Part shown: positions 10,686 through 20,966 of the stretch, piece by piece
Numbering within the stretch: the stretch's first letter is position 1
Layout: each line of letters begins with the position of its first letter
Source of the DNA: Hyphomicrobiales bacterium
GTDB taxonomy: Bacteria; Pseudomonadota; Alphaproteobacteria; Rhizobiales; Xanthobacteraceae
Length of the DNA stretch: 64,000 bases
Assembly: GCA_003169835.1 (NCBI GenBank)
Contig: PNAI01000020.1
Coordinates: 163-64,162, forward strand
Direction of reading: 5' to 3'
Position numbers and translations under genes: made by a program
The notes under the pieces: model-generated
What the model was told of the DNA's origin: nothing
Databases searched by the model: none
The model's input: the letters and a program-made list of their open reading frames with translations, nothing else

Positions 10686-12317
10686 TCAGGCAACCTGCGC
10701 ACGGCGTAACGGATTGCGCCGCGATACCGGCGCTTGTCCCTCGGCGGCCCGCTTCGGCAACGGGTCAATCGCTTCGAGCAGTTGAATGAACGAGGAACTT
10801 GGCAAGGGCGGAGCGAAAACAAAACCCTGCGCCGCGCGAATGCCGAGATTGCGCAGATGAACGACTTGCTCGAAATTCTCGACACCTTCAGCGATGATTT
10901 CCATGCGCATGTTGGCGGCCAGATCGACCAGCGTCTCCACGATCGCCGTCGAATTGCGATCGATGCCGATCGAGTCGACAAACATCTTGTCGATTTTGAT
11001 GATATCGACGCCAAGCTTGAGCATATAGGAAAGTCCGCTATGCCCGGTGCCCACATCATCGAGCGCAACTTGTACGCCCAGCCCTTGCAGCGCGGCGATG
11101 ACGCGACGGGTCTCGGCAAGGTTCTCGATCGGCTGGCGCTCGGTCATTTCAAGCACGATCTGCGACAGTCGCAGCTGCGAATTTCTGAATATCTCGTTCA
11201 CATCGTGCACGACGTCTTCGTCGGCAAAATGGCGCGCGACCAGATTGAACCCGATTTTGAGATGCGCCCTGTTCGCATAAGCAGGGCCCATCTCTTTGCT
11301 AACTTGGCGCATGATCGCGCGCGTGAGATCGAGGATGAGCCCACTCGTCTCCGCCAATGGAATGAAGACCCCGGGCAGGATGACGCTGCCATCGGGCTTG
11401 CACCAGCGCATGAGCACTTCCGCGCCGCGCAACTGACCGGTCCTGATGTCCACCACCGGCTGGTAATAGGGTACAAACTCGCCGGCCTTGAGCGCCTGTT
11501 CGATCGCAACGATCGGGTTGTCGCGCTGCCGTTTGGGCAGCATCAGAGCGAAGGCAAAGGTGAGCAGGGCGAGCACGCCGGTCATGATGGCGCCGAACGC
11601 ACGCAAATCGTTCTGACGAGCGGCCAGGCTTGCCCGCGGCAACGAGAGCATCGCATCAACGGCATAACGCTCGGATTTGAGGTCGACACCGATATTTTCG
11701 CCGCTCGTCTCGGAATTCTCGGCCAACACAATGTACTCGCCGATCAAAGTCCCGTTGCGCGTCGCAATCCGGGAATTCATACCAACCGGCCCGCCTTGGG
11801 TGGAGACCTGCGGAATGAGCAGCTCGGTTGGGATCAGCGCCGCCAGGCCATTTTCCGTGCCGCCCCCTGGCCGAGTGATCCTGACGATCTGTCCCGGACG
11901 CCTTCCAAGCCGCACCACCTCGATCAGCGCGTCGGTGCCCTCCCCCGCAGGCTCCGAAGAAATCACCGCACGCGCTTCGAGCGAGCTGCTGAGATCGGAA
12001 CACAGCGTGCTGCCGTCCGGGGCGATGACGGAGAGTTCCTTGACCGGCGTGGTCGCAAATGTCGCCTGACGCAGCGCGTCGAGGTGCGCGGGCTCACAGG
12101 AATTGACACCGCGCGCGGCAAGGTCGTCCAGTAGCGCGATTGCCCGGCTTATGCGGCCTTCCGCCAGCGCAATGATGCGCCGTGCGCCAAGGTTCATCTC
12201 TTCCTGGCTCTGCCGCTCAACCGATCCGTTCAGACGATAGTTGAACACCGCCGACGGCAGCCCGAAGACCAGCACGCCGACTGCGATCGCCACGATGTTG
12301 ATGCGTCTCGGCGACAC
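10686..12317 (-). CDS. CSS-motif sensor EAL-domain c-di-GMP phosphodiesterase
   Basis: This 543-residue membrane protein has a first membrane segment at about 7-25, a periplasmic CSS-type domain with paired cysteines (VNSCEPAH and STLCSD), a second segment at about 240-258 and a cytoplasmic EAL domain. Catalytic features are intact: AEVLMRW in the EAL position, FNLVARHF, LEMTER, DDVGTGHS, KIDKMFV, AEGVEN and QGFVF. There is no GGDEF domain, so it should only degrade c-di-GMP. In E. coli proteins of this build, periplasmic disulfide state controls activity; here the second motif is CSD and not CSS. It follows an unrelated gene set and probably has its own promoter. Confidence 0.9.
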   Translation of the reverse strand: MSPRRINIVAIAVGVLVFGLPSAVFNYRLNGSVERQSQEEMNLGARRIIALAEGRISRAIALLDDLAARGVNSCEPAHLDALRQATFATTPVKELSVIAPDGSTLCSDLSSSLEARAVISSEPAGEGTDALIEVVRLGRRPGQIVRITRPGGGTENGLAALIPTELLIPQVSTQGGPVGMNSRIATRNGTLIGEYIVLAENSETSGENIGVDLKSERYAVDAMLSLPRASLAARQNDLRAFGAIMTGVLALLTFAFALMLPKRQRDNPIVAIEQALKAGEFVPYYQPVVDIRTGQLRGAEVLMRWCKPDGSVILPGVFIPLAETSGLILDLTRAIMRQVSKEMGPAYANRAHLKIGFNLVARHFADEDVVHDVNEIFRNSQLRLSQIVLEMTERQPIENLAETRRVIAALQGLGVQVALDDVGTGHSGLSYMLKLGVDIIKIDKMFVDSIGIDRNSTAIVETLVDLAANMRMEIIAEGVENFEQVVHLRNLGIRAAQGFVFAPPLPSSSFIQLLEAIDPLPKRAAEGQAPVSRRNPLRRAQVA

Positions 12318-12456
12318 GAGCTGGACCCCATCCAGTTATCGCGACACGTTGACGGAGCGCCGTAAAGGCGAGCTTAAACCATAGGCAGCCGACGCCCGCG
12401 CCGACCGTGGCAACATGACTGGTAGCGGTCTTGGTTAGCGAAGCGTGAAGAACCGT

Positions 12457-13332
12457 TTAGGCCTCGGCCTTGTCCACGAGCTCTTGAATGAAGCGCGGCA
12501 GTGCAAACGCGGCCCTGTGCATCGCCGGCGACCAATATTTGGTTGAGAAGCCTCCAGCCTTGGCGTAGCGCGCAGCAATCGTCTTTTCCGGCAAGTGCCG
12601 CAGCTTCTTGTTGTCGGTCGCCCAGCCCATTGCCATATGCCCGCCGACGTAGGTCGGGATCGCCGCAACGTAACAGCACCCGTCGGCCCAAAGCCGCAGA
12701 AATTTTGAGATTCCCTTGGTCAACTCTTCGGGCTGGTAGATCGGCACGCCGTTTTGCGTGACCATCACCCCGCCCTTGACCATGCAACGCTTGCAAGCCG
12801 CGTAAAACTTGTCCGAGAACAGAATTTTTCCTGGTCCCATCGGATCGGTCGAGTCGACGATGATGACGTCGAAGCGCCGGTCGGTCTTGGCGACGTACTT
12901 CATGCCGTCATCAATGACGCTCTCGAAGCGCTTATCTTTGAACACCGGTTTGGTGAATTCCGGAAAATGCTCCTTGGAAAATTCGACGACCGAAGCATCG
13001 ATTTCGACCTGCGTCACCCGCTTGATCGACTTGTGCTTGAGCACCTCTTCCGCGATGCCGCAATCGCCGCCGCCGATGATCAGCACCTCGCGCACGTTGC
13101 CGTGTGCCAGGATCGGAACATGCGTCATCATCTCGTGGTAGACGAATTCGTCCTTCGTCGTGACCTGAGTGCAGCCATCCAGCATGAGCACTTTGCCAAA
13201 GAACTTGTTCTGGAACAGCACGAGATGCTGGTGCTCGGTCTGCAGCTCGTAGAGCACCTTCTCCACCTTAAAGGTCATGCGGAAACCCTCCGGGTCGAAC
13301 AGGGTCTCCGCAATCCAACGTTTTTCCGCCAT
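12457..13332 (-). CDS. speE: Spermidine synthase
   Basis: This 291-residue aminopropyltransferase moves the aminopropyl group of decarboxylated SAM to putrescine. The start at 13332 has GGAGG five bases upstream, and the extra upstream codons are unlikely. Motifs are IGGGDCGIAEEVLKH (normally GGGDGG), EIDASVVEFSKEHFP for the nucleoside pocket and IIVDSTDPMGPG with the catalytic aspartate. It lies 78 bases after speD and forms a two-gene polyamine operon. Confidence 0.95.
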   Translation of the reverse strand: MAEKRWIAETLFDPEGFRMTFKVEKVLYELQTEHQHLVLFQNKFFGKVLMLDGCTQVTTKDEFVYHEMMTHVPILAHGNVREVLIIGGGDCGIAEEVLKHKSIKRVTQVEIDASVVEFSKEHFPEFTKPVFKDKRFESVIDDGMKYVAKTDRRFDVIIVDSTDPMGPGKILFSDKFYAACKRCMVKGGVMVTQNGVPIYQPEELTKGISKFLRLWADGCCYVAAIPTYVGGHMAMGWATDNKKLRHLPEKTIAARYAKAGGFSTKYWSPAMHRAAFALPRFIQELVDKAEA

Positions 13333-13410
13333 GACAGCCTCCAAAGACTTCCTCATATGCAAACGGCCGGGACCATGCCCAGCCGTCGCAATCTAGCCGT
13401 CAGGATAAGC

Positions 13411-13884
13411 TCAGAGGCCCTGGCCGCGCAGGTGTTCGCCGACGGCGACCCGCTTGGCTTTGAAGGCCTCGCGCAGCACCGGCACGCAGGCGTCGGGATT
13501 AGCCTTGCCGCACATGAAGACGTCAAGCGCCGCATAGCCGGCTTCCGGCCAAGTGTGGATGGAAATGTGGCTTTCAGCCAGCACCGCAACCCCGGAAACG
13601 CCGCTCGGCGTGAAGTGGTGCAGGTGGATGTGCAACAGCGTCGCTTTGGCGGCCGATACGCATTTGCGCAAGGTCGCTTCAATGTATTCGATGTCGTTCA
13701 GGCGCTGCGCGCCGTACAGGTCGATGATGAGATGTGCGCCGGCGCACTTCACGCCGTTGCGAACGCAAAAATGATCGTCGCGTTCTTCTGCCGGTGCGCT
13801 CGGAACGAGCGCGGGTGTTTTCTTGCGGGTGGTACTTGGAGTCACCAAGCCCTTCCCCGATCGCAAGAGGGCAACTTGATTCAT
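13411..13884 (-). CDS. speD: S-adenosylmethionine decarboxylase proenzyme
   Basis: This 157-residue class 1 bacterial AdoMetDC provides decarboxylated SAM for speE. The proenzyme self-cleaves at the Glu104-Ser105 bond in LAESHISIHTWPE, making the pyruvoyl cofactor from Ser105. His110 and Cys125 sit where the processing and proton-transfer residues are expected. The ATG at 13884 has GGAGGA seven bases away; the frame is open far upstream but that part lacks family similarity. The 45-residue N-terminal extension before the conserved core (from GAHLIIDLYG) is longer than in the Bacillus enzyme. The upstream region holds a structured inverted-repeat element. Confidence 0.93.
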   Translation of the reverse strand: MNQVALLRSGKGLVTPSTTRKKTPALVPSAPAEERDDHFCVRNGVKCAGAHLIIDLYGAQRLNDIEYIEATLRKCVSAAKATLLHIHLHHFTPSGVSGVAVLAESHISIHTWPEAGYAALDVFMCGKANPDACVPVLREAFKAKRVAVGEHLRGQGL

Positions 13885-14270
13885 TTCGTCCTCCACAACC
13901 AGAGATCCAAGCCCAGTGCCAGCAAGCCGGCACGGACAGCGAAATGCCGCTCGATCAATTCCGCACGCGGACTGATCCAAGCGGCAAGTTTTCACATAAC
14001 ACAACTTCTCCAGCACGCAAGTAGATTCTACACGAGGCGGGTTAATGGTGTCCTTCACGCGCGGCACGTCGGAGGCTCGCGACGGAGTTGACTCCGCGTG
14101 CGCGCTGGCTAGTCCGCGACTGAGTCGCGCGCCGTGCCGCCTTGACGCGCAGACCCAGAGCCCGGCAAATATGAATGATGACGCTTTCAAGAACATGAAC
14201 GACGGTTCAAGCAACTCGCTGCCACGACAAGACAAGCAGCGCGACGCAAAAACGCGAGAGGAGATTTGAC
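13885..14270. other. Intergenic region between divergent speD and GST genes
   Basis: This 386-base divergent region should carry promoters for both neighbours. It contains a nested inverted-repeat structure at 14059-14140, described separately. A 74-codon plus-strand frame crosses that structure and looks fortuitous. Confidence 0.6.
14059..14140. promoter_or_regulatory. Structured inverted-repeat element, possible RNA leader
   Basis: An outer 8-bp stem (14061-14068 with 14133-14140) encloses two small palindromes: 14083-14088 with 14091-14096, and 14115-14121 with 14123-14129. CGCGAC at 14078-14083 could also pair with GTCGCG at 14124-14129, giving an alternative fold. The element lies about 175-255 bases before the speD start on the minus strand and about 130 bases before the GST start on the plus strand. 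Its strand and function are unknown. Confidence 0.4.
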
Positions 14271-14948
14271 ATGAAGCTCTACATGCATCCGGTTTCAATG
14301 ACGTGCCGGCCCGTTCGGCTTTTTATCGCCGAGAATAAAATTCCGATGGACGAAGAGCTGGTCGATGTGATGACCGGCGCGCAATACAAACCGCCTTACG
14401 CGACCATCAATCCGAACAGCCTGGTCCCGATGCTGGAAGACGGCGATCTCAAGCTCACCGAAAGCTCCGCGATCCTCAAATATCTGGCCGATAAAATAGG
14501 CTCTCCCGCCTACCCCAAGGACCTCAAGGCCCGGGCCAGGGTCAACGAGCTAATGGATTGGTTGAACAGCAATTTTTACCGCGAATGGGGCTATGGCCTG
14601 TGCTACCCGCAGCTCTTTCCCCACCTCAAGCGCCGGAGCGACGAGGCCCACGCGGCGACGGTCGAATGGGGCAAGGAGAACTCCAAGCGCTGGCTCAATG
14701 TTCTCAACGACCATTGGCTCGGACCAAACAAGAATTATCTATGCGGAGACCAGATCACCATCGCCGACTATTTCGGCTCAGGGCTTGTCACGCTTGGCGA
14801 GGTCATCCGGGTGGATTTCTCGGCCTACCCGAACATCAAACGCTGGCTCGACAACATAAAGAAGCTGCCATCCTGGTCCAAGACGAACGAGGCGTTCTAT
14901 GGCCTGGTCACAGCGATGAAGAGCCAGCAGTTCGTCACCATACCGTAA
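14271..14948 (+). CDS. Glutathione S-transferase
   Basis: This 225-residue protein has the thioredoxin-like N-terminal domain ([19 protein letters not shown]) and the glutathione-binding VPML and [14 protein letters not shown] motifs, followed by an all-alpha C-terminal domain with [14 protein letters not shown]. The pattern is theta/beta-like, and the catalytic residue is probably one of the N-terminal Ser, Thr or Cys residues. GAGAGGAGA precedes the start. It is cytoplasmic; the substrate is unknown. Confidence 0.9.
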   Translation: MKLYMHPVSMTCRPVRLFIAENKIPMDEELVDVMTGAQYKPPYATINPNSLVPMLEDGDLKLTESSAILKYLADKIGSPAYPKDLKARARVNELMDWLNSNFYREWGYGLCYPQLFPHLKRRSDEAHAATVEWGKENSKRWLNVLNDHWLGPNKNYLCGDQITIADYFGSGLVTLGEVIRVDFSAYPNIKRWLDNIKKLPSWSKTNEAFYGLVTAMKSQQFVTIP

Positions 14949-15000
14949 GCCGTCACAAAACTGTCAAAGTAGCGGCAAGGACCTCCCCAAGGAGACCGTC

Positions 15001-15921
15001 ATGAGTTTCTTTCCCGGCAAGGACCCCGCCCCAGGCAATGCGCCCCAGTGCAAGGCGATCGAACAAGTGATCGTTCCCCGCACGGTCGATCTCGGTGACT
15101 TCAGCGTCCGCCGGGCACTCCCCTCGGCGCAGACGCGCCTGGTCGGACCGTTCATCTTCTTTGACCACTTCGGGCCGGCCGAGTTCCGCTCCGGCCACGG
15201 CATCGACGTCCGTCCGCACCCGCATATCGGGCTGGCCACGGTGTCGTATTTGTTCGACGGCGAGATCATGCACCGCGACAGCCTCGGCACCGCCGTGCCG
15301 ATTCGCCCGGGCGAGATCAACTGGATGACCGCCGGGCGCGGCATCGTCCATTCCGAGCGCACCGGCACCGAGCGCCGCGCCAACGGCGGCCTGCTACACG
15401 GGCTCCAGATGTGGGTGGCCCTGCCTGCGGCGCGCGAGGAAATGTCGCCGGATTTCGCCCATCATGGCGTCGAGCAATTCCCGGTCATCCGCGACCAGGG
15501 CAAAACCATCCACGTGGTCATCGGCTCGCTCTACGGCGCGCACTCGCCGGTGGCGACAACCTCCGAGACGATCTTTGCCGATGTGACACTTAAAGCGGGT
15601 GTGAGCCTGCCCGTCGATGCCGACCACGAGGAGCGAGCGATTTATGTCGTTGATGGCGAAATCGACATTGCAGGCGACCGATTCGGCCCCGGACGGCTGC
15701 TGGTCCTGCGGCCGGGCGATCGGATAACTGTCAGCGCGGTATCCGATGCCCATGTCGTGATTGTGGGGGGTGCGCCGATGGACGGACCGCGCCATATCTG
15801 GTGGAACTTCGTCTCCTCGCGTAAGGACCGCATCGAGCAGGCCAAGGCAGAATGGCAGGCAGGCCACTTCGGCAAGGTGCCGGGCGACGAGATCGAGTTC
15901 ATTCCGCTGCCTGAGCGGTGA
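15001..15921 (+). CDS. Pirin family protein
   Basis: This 306-residue bicupin shows the pirin core [15 protein letters not shown], the metal-binding [24 protein letters not shown] and [15 protein letters not shown], which supply the histidines and glutamate, plus a C-terminal cupin with [10 protein letters not shown]. Bacterial pirins include quercetinases and redox-linked regulators; which applies here cannot be told. Start with AAGGAGACCGTC. It lies 52 bases after the GST gene on the same strand, and the two may form a stress-related unit. Confidence 0.92.
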   Translation: MSFFPGKDPAPGNAPQCKAIEQVIVPRTVDLGDFSVRRALPSAQTRLVGPFIFFDHFGPAEFRSGHGIDVRPHPHIGLATVSYLFDGEIMHRDSLGTAVPIRPGEINWMTAGRGIVHSERTGTERRANGGLLHGLQMWVALPAAREEMSPDFAHHGVEQFPVIRDQGKTIHVVIGSLYGAHSPVATTSETIFADVTLKAGVSLPVDADHEERAIYVVDGEIDIAGDRFGPGRLLVLRPGDRITVSAVSDAHVVIVGGAPMDGPRHIWWNFVSSRKDRIEQAKAEWQAGHFGKVPGDEIEFIPLPER

Positions 15922-15939
15922 TCGCGGGTCGAACGCCGC

Positions 15940-16782
15940 CTACTCGACCTTGCTGCCGAACAGCCACTCGGCGTTGCCATAGGCAATACGCCGGGCCTGA
16001 TCCTCGGGCAGCTGCGCCAGCCACCCCCGGTAGGTCTTCATGATGGTGTCGTAGCCATACCAGCGCTCATGAATCCAAGTGTCAGAGCCAAGCAGGAAGC
16101 GATTGGAATGACTCGCGAACAGTGCCTTCCACTCGGCCGCCAGCGCCCCGCCACCTTCGGTAATTCCGCTCCGGCAGGACAATTCGGCCGACAGCGCCGG
16201 ATACTGATCGAGCAGTTCACGTACCCTCGCAACAGGAGTCGTGAACCCGGTGTGCGCCAAGATGATTTTCGCCTTCGGGTTATGGCGGAAAAGAATGAGC
16301 AGCGCGGGCTCGTCGCAATGGGCGAGGACGTATAAATCCCGCTCCACGGCAAAATCCACGGCCTTCTTGACGAGGGGTGCTTCGGCATCCTGCCCGTAGA
16401 TGTGAAACTCTCCGACACCCCGGTAGTAGCCGCGCTTGTATTCGTCCTGAATGAGTTCATAGATCGCCGGATCTTTGAACCAAGTCTGGATGTCACCCCG
16501 CACGCGGTAAGGCCGGATGAACGGCACCACCCACAAACCCGGTGCCTTCACCTCCACAAGCTGATGCGTGCCCTTGTTCGGCCGGCTGTTGGCAACGATG
16601 CCGGCGACGCCATTGCGGCGGAAAACCTCCAAAACTTTGTCGAGCGGATAGAACGGATTGGGCTCCTGATTGTAATGCAGATGGGCATCGAAGATTTTCA
16701 GCTGCTGTGCGCTCGCCCGATCGACTGCGAGCAGCGCAACCACAACGGAGGCACAGCGGACAACGACATCCAATCTCGACAT
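15940..16782 (-). CDS. Exported amidohydrolase-2 family protein
   Basis: This 280-residue TIM-barrel hydrolase has a signal peptide (residues 1-25, ending ASAQ). Metal-site motifs are DAHLHYN, VLAHCDEPALL, IILAHTGF and LLGSDTW. These match the amidohydrolase-2 (decarboxylase/lactonase-like) family of metal hydrolases. It converges on the pirin gene with an 18-base gap. The substrate is unknown. Export is notable, since most relatives are cytoplasmic. Confidence 0.82.
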   Translation of the reverse strand: MSRLDVVVRCASVVVALLAVDRASAQQLKIFDAHLHYNQEPNPFYPLDKVLEVFRRNGVAGIVANSRPNKGTHQLVEVKAPGLWVVPFIRPYRVRGDIQTWFKDPAIYELIQDEYKRGYYRGVGEFHIYGQDAEAPLVKKAVDFAVERDLYVLAHCDEPALLILFRHNPKAKIILAHTGFTTPVARVRELLDQYPALSAELSCRSGITEGGGALAAEWKALFASHSNRFLLGSDTWIHERWYGYDTIMKTYRGWLAQLPEDQARRIAYGNAEWLFGSKVE

Positions 16783-17007
16783 GGCAAGGTCCCGTTTGCA
16801 GATCGGCCAGCGAACTTAGCGATTTTATCGTATTGCTGCATATCGGATAGGCCCGCTTCCAGGCACCTCGCGGGTGCAAGCGTCACAAAGGCGCACAATG
16901 GCGAATCACAATGGCGAATGTCGCAAAGAATCCATGATTTTCCCGGCAAAATATGATTAGATTAATAAATACCGCCTAGCTGTAGTGCTCCGCAGAAGGA
17001 ACATTTG

Positions 17008-19023
17008 ATGCGCAGGCTGCTCATTGGCATTGTCGCTGCAATTATTGTCATCGGAACCGGCGCTTATTTCGGCTGGGATCTGTGGGCCCAGTTCCGCACG
17101 AAATCTCAAGTCGAGCGGGTCTTTGACTCGCTGCGCATCGCCTTTCCGACCACGAGCCACGGCCGGATCGAACTCTCCGGCAAGGCCCGCTCGGTAAAAA
17201 TCTCGAACATCATTTTGCAGTCGGGCGACCGGGCGACAACCATCAAGATCGACCAACTCGTCGCCGTGGGTACCAGAGGGCCCGTAGCAGGCCGCGTGAG
17301 CGCGGTCCGAATCGAGCTCACGAATTGGGAGCTCTCAACCACGGTTCCAATCGCGGCCGGCCCCGCGCTCTCCTACAAGGCGCCAAGCGTGGTGATCGAG
17401 GCTTTTTCCGGACCTCCAACATTCCCGCAAAAGGTCAATACGACATCGATGATCGATGTGCTGCGCGCGTCGCTGGAATATTTCGCCGCGAGCACCGCAA
17501 ACGCGATCACGATCCCGAAGCTGACCGCCACCGTGACCCCGCGCACATCCGGCGAGCCCTCGCTCGCCATCGGCACCGCCGAGTACACCTATACCGACCT
17601 TGCGCTGCGCGAAATTCGCAACGGTCACATCGGCACGATATCGACCGCCCGTTCCACCTTCACCAGCGATCCGGCCGTCCCCGATCTCGGCAGTTTTGCC
17701 GGCGCGATGGCGCAATTTTCACTTGTTGATTTCGACATCGGTGCCCTGCTTGCCATGTTCGATCCGTCGAACGCCAAAACCGACACCTACCTGCCGATGT
17801 ACAATCAGGTGTCCGCAGGCCCGTTTGAGCTTCGTTTCTCCCGCGGGCAGATCATCCAGATCGACACAATTGCGGTCAACGACATCGCCGTTCGGCCGTT
17901 GAAACTCTCGATCTTCAGTTTCCTCGCAATGGCCGACAGCGCGCCGAAGCCCGGCACGCCTCCGACACCGGCGCAATTGCGCGCGGTCATGGAGCAGGCC
18001 GCCAACGTGTATGAGGGCATCCGCATCGGCAAATTCGAGCTGCGCGGAATTAAAACGCGGATGCAGATGCTGCCGGACGCCGACTTCAAAATGGCCGCTA
18101 TCCGCCTCACCGGACTTGAAAACGGCCGCATCGCGGAATTTACCATCGAAGGCCTCGACGGCCAGTCGCCGCAGAAGGAGCCGATTCACATCGGCCGTTT
18201 CGCCTTCAAAGGACTGCAGATCTCGAGTCTGATGCGCCAATCGTCGCAACTGACCGAATCCGGCGGCATGCCGTCGAAAGATCAGGCGATCGGCCTATTG
18301 GCGCTGCTCGAGGGCATCGAACTCAACGATGTCATCGCAACGGCCACCAAACAAACGATCGGCATCGACAGTTTCAAGCTTTCTTGGGGTCAATTTGTCG
18401 GCTCCATCCCGACCAATGTGCGTCTCTCCGCAAAAACGAGCGTGCCGGCCAATCTTGCCGATGCAGGCACCGGCGGGATGCTCTCCGGCGCCGGCATGGA
18501 CACGCTGACAACCAGCATCGACCTTGGCGTGGCCTGGAACGAAGCGACCCAGACGCTGGACATTTCGCCGGCCGCCATCGAACTCGTCAATTCATTTGCC
18601 TTTACGGCGAAACTGTCGGTCCGCAACGTCCCGCGCAGCATGTTCTCCACCGACATGAGCCAGGCTATGGCGGCGACGGATCAGCTTGAGGCCGGCCCGG
18701 TCGAGCTTTCGTTGCGCGACACCGGCGGGCTCAAGGCCGCGCTCACACAATACGCCAAGGGCAAGGGCCTCTCCGAGGATGACGCGCGCAAGCAGATCAT
18801 CGACAGCGTGAACGACACCGCCAAATCCACGGCACAATCGAACCCGGATGCCCTTGTGGTCGGACAGGCGCTCGTCCAATTCATCGAGAAGCCGGGATCG
18901 ACCTTGACGATCACCGTGACGCCGAAAGGCAACGTGAAATTCAAGCAGGCGTTCGAAGTGGCCAACGGCGATCCGGCCTCAATGACCGCGCTCTTCACCG
19001 TCGAGGCGAAGACGACGCAATAA
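17008..19023 (+). CDS. Large membrane-anchored protein, unknown function
   Basis: I do not recognise a family with confidence. The protein has 671 residues from the ATG at 17008, with AGAAGGAA upstream; a TTG just before it is in frame. One hydrophobic segment at about 4-22 (LLIGIVAAIIVIGTGAYFGW) should anchor it, with the rest in the periplasm. The body is rich in repeated short beta-type stretches (VRIELTNWEL, FELRFSRGQIIQIDT, FELRGIKTRMQM), which recalls AsmA/YdgA-like envelope proteins, and it ends FEVANGDPASMTALFTVEAKTTQ. It is flanked by the amidohydrolase and convergent aspS. A role in envelope homeostasis is only a guess. Confidence 0.7.
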   Translation: MRRLLIGIVAAIIVIGTGAYFGWDLWAQFRTKSQVERVFDSLRIAFPTTSHGRIELSGKARSVKISNIILQSGDRATTIKIDQLVAVGTRGPVAGRVSAVRIELTNWELSTTVPIAAGPALSYKAPSVVIEAFSGPPTFPQKVNTTSMIDVLRASLEYFAASTANAITIPKLTATVTPRTSGEPSLAIGTAEYTYTDLALREIRNGHIGTISTARSTFTSDPAVPDLGSFAGAMAQFSLVDFDIGALLAMFDPSNAKTDTYLPMYNQVSAGPFELRFSRGQIIQIDTIAVNDIAVRPLKLSIFSFLAMADSAPKPGTPPTPAQLRAVMEQAANVYEGIRIGKFELRGIKTRMQMLPDADFKMAAIRLTGLENGRIAEFTIEGLDGQSPQKEPIHIGRFAFKGLQISSLMRQSSQLTESGGMPSKDQAIGLLALLEGIELNDVIATATKQTIGIDSFKLSWGQFVGSIPTNVRLSAKTSVPANLADAGTGGMLSGAGMDTLTTSIDLGVAWNEATQTLDISPAAIELVNSFAFTAKLSVRNVPRSMFSTDMSQAMAATDQLEAGPVELSLRDTGGLKAALTQYAKGKGLSEDDARKQIIDSVNDTAKSTAQSNPDALVVGQALVQFIEKPGSTLTITVTPKGNVKFKQAFEVANGDPASMTALFTVEAKTTQ

Positions 19024-19031
19024 CTTCGGAT

Positions 19032-20831
19032 TTAAGTTTTTTCCGGCAAATTGAGCCGGATATGCAGCTCGCGCAGCTGCTTGGGCGTAACCTCCGACGG
19101 CGCGCCCATTAGCAGATCCTCGGCACGCTGGTTCATCGGGAACAGCACCACCTCGCGCAGGTTTTCCTCTCCGCACAACAGCATCACGATGCGGTCGATG
19201 CCGGGCGCGATCCCGCCATGCGGCGGCGCGCCAAGCGAAAGCGCATGCAGCATGCCGCCGAATTTCTGCTCCAGCATGTCCTCAGGATAGCCGGCGATCG
19301 CAAAGGCCTTCTTCATCACTTCGGGACGATGGTTTCGGATCGCACCCGAGGACAGCTCGATGCCGTTGCAGACAATGTCATATTGAATGGCCTTGATGCT
19401 GAGGATTTTCTCCTGGTCGCCCGCATCGAGCTTGAGGAATTTCTCCACATCCATGTTCGGCATTGAAAACGGATTGTGGGAGAAGTCGATCTTCTTGTCT
19501 TCTTCGTTCCATTCGAACATCGGGAAGTCGACGATCCAGCAAAAGTCGAAACGGTCCTTCGCCACAAGTCCAAGCTCGGCGCCGACCTTGTTGCGAGCAG
19601 GTCCGGCGAACTTGACGAAATCCTTCGGCTTGCCGGCAACGAAAAACGCCGCATCGCCGACTTTCAAGCCTAGCTGCTCGCGCATCGCTGTCGTGCGCTC
19701 AGGCCCTACATTCTTCGCAACCGGCCCCGCACCGCCTTCCTCGCCCTCACGCCAGAAGATATAGCCAAGACCGGGTTGCCCCTCGCTTTGCGCCCAAGAA
19801 TTCATGCGATCGCAGAACGCGCGATTACCGCCAGTCGGGGCTGGAATCGCCCAAACTTCCACCGCGGAATCTCCGTCAATCATGTTGGCGAAAATCTTAA
19901 ATCCCGAGCCGCGGAAATGCGCGGTCACATCCTGCATCTTGATCGGATTGCGCAGGTCCGGCTTGTCGGTGCCGTATTGCCGCATCGAATCGGCGTAAGC
20001 GATGAGCGGAAACTTCGGCGTCACGGGTTTACCGCCGGCAAATTCCTCGAACACCCCGCGCAGCACCGGCTCGACCGCTTCGAACACATCTTCCTGCGTG
20101 ACGAAGCTCATTTCCACGTCGAGCTGATAAAACTCGCCCGGTGAGCGGTCGGCGCGCGCATCCTCGTCGCGGAAACATGGCGCGATCTGGAAGTAGCGAT
20201 CGAAGCCCGACACCATGATGAGCTGCTTGAACTGCTGCGGCGCCTGCGGCAGCGCGTAGAATTTCCCGGGATGAATGCGTGACGGCACGAGATAGTCGCG
20301 CGCGCCTTCCGGTGAGGATGCGGTCAGGATCGGCGTCTGGAATTCGAAGAAGCCCTGCGCCTTCATCCGGTGGCGGATGGAATCGATGATCGCGCCGCGC
20401 TTCATGATGTTGCCGTGCAGCCGGTCGCGGCGCAGATCGAGGAAGCGGTAGCGCAGCCGGATATCCTCGGGATATTCCTGCTCGCCGAACACCGGCATCG
20501 GCAATTCGCCCGCCGATCCCAGCACCTCGATGCCGGTCACGAAAACCTCGATCGCTCCGGTCGGCAGGTCTGGATTCTCCGTGCCGGCAGGCCGGCGGCG
20601 CACCTTGCCGTCGATCCGCACCACCCATTCCGAGCGCAGCGTCTCGGCCAGCTTGAAAACCGGACTCTCAGGATCGGCCACCACCTGTGCGAGCCCGTAG
20701 TGGTCGCGCAAATCGATGAACAACAGACCGCCATGGTCGCGAATACGATGGCACCAACCGGCAAGCCGTACATCCTTGCCGATGTCGCTCTCTCGGAGCG
20801 CGCCACAGGTATGTGTGCGGTAGCGGTGCAT
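19032..20831 (-). CDS. aspS: Aspartyl-tRNA synthetase
   Basis: This 599-residue class II synthetase starts at the ATG at 20831 ([10 protein letters not shown]). It has an N-terminal OB-fold, the catalytic core with motif 2 ([18 protein letters not shown]) and motif 3 (GIDRIVMLL), and the bacterial GAD insertion. The OB-fold reads [17 protein letters not shown]: a His at that position marks non-discriminating AspRS, which also charges tRNA-Asn and needs GatCAB. That fits Alphaproteobacteria but is inferred. The gene converges on 17008-19023 with an 8-base gap. Confidence 0.96.
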   Translation of the reverse strand: MHRYRTHTCGALRESDIGKDVRLAGWCHRIRDHGGLLFIDLRDHYGLAQVVADPESPVFKLAETLRSEWVVRIDGKVRRRPAGTENPDLPTGAIEVFVTGIEVLGSAGELPMPVFGEQEYPEDIRLRYRFLDLRRDRLHGNIMKRGAIIDSIRHRMKAQGFFEFQTPILTASSPEGARDYLVPSRIHPGKFYALPQAPQQFKQLIMVSGFDRYFQIAPCFRDEDARADRSPGEFYQLDVEMSFVTQEDVFEAVEPVLRGVFEEFAGGKPVTPKFPLIAYADSMRQYGTDKPDLRNPIKMQDVTAHFRGSGFKIFANMIDGDSAVEVWAIPAPTGGNRAFCDRMNSWAQSEGQPGLGYIFWREGEEGGAGPVAKNVGPERTTAMREQLGLKVGDAAFFVAGKPKDFVKFAGPARNKVGAELGLVAKDRFDFCWIVDFPMFEWNEEDKKIDFSHNPFSMPNMDVEKFLKLDAGDQEKILSIKAIQYDIVCNGIELSSGAIRNHRPEVMKKAFAIAGYPEDMLEQKFGGMLHALSLGAPPHGGIAPGIDRIVMLLCGEENLREVVLFPMNQRAEDLLMGAPSEVTPKQLRELHIRLNLPEKT

Positions 20832-20966
20832 GTGAGACTCAAAAAATGGTTCGCCGCGCTGCAAGGCGGGCGAAAGGCGCACGCGCGCCTGCCTTTGTCA
20901 ACCCTCGACAGACCGGCGGCGATCTGCACACTCGGCCGCTGGCACATTGATCCGGCGGCGCGGAGA

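Noticed and set aside
14045..14269. 74-codon plus-strand frame upstream of the GST gene
   Set aside because: It crosses the structured palindrome element and has no recognisable domain.
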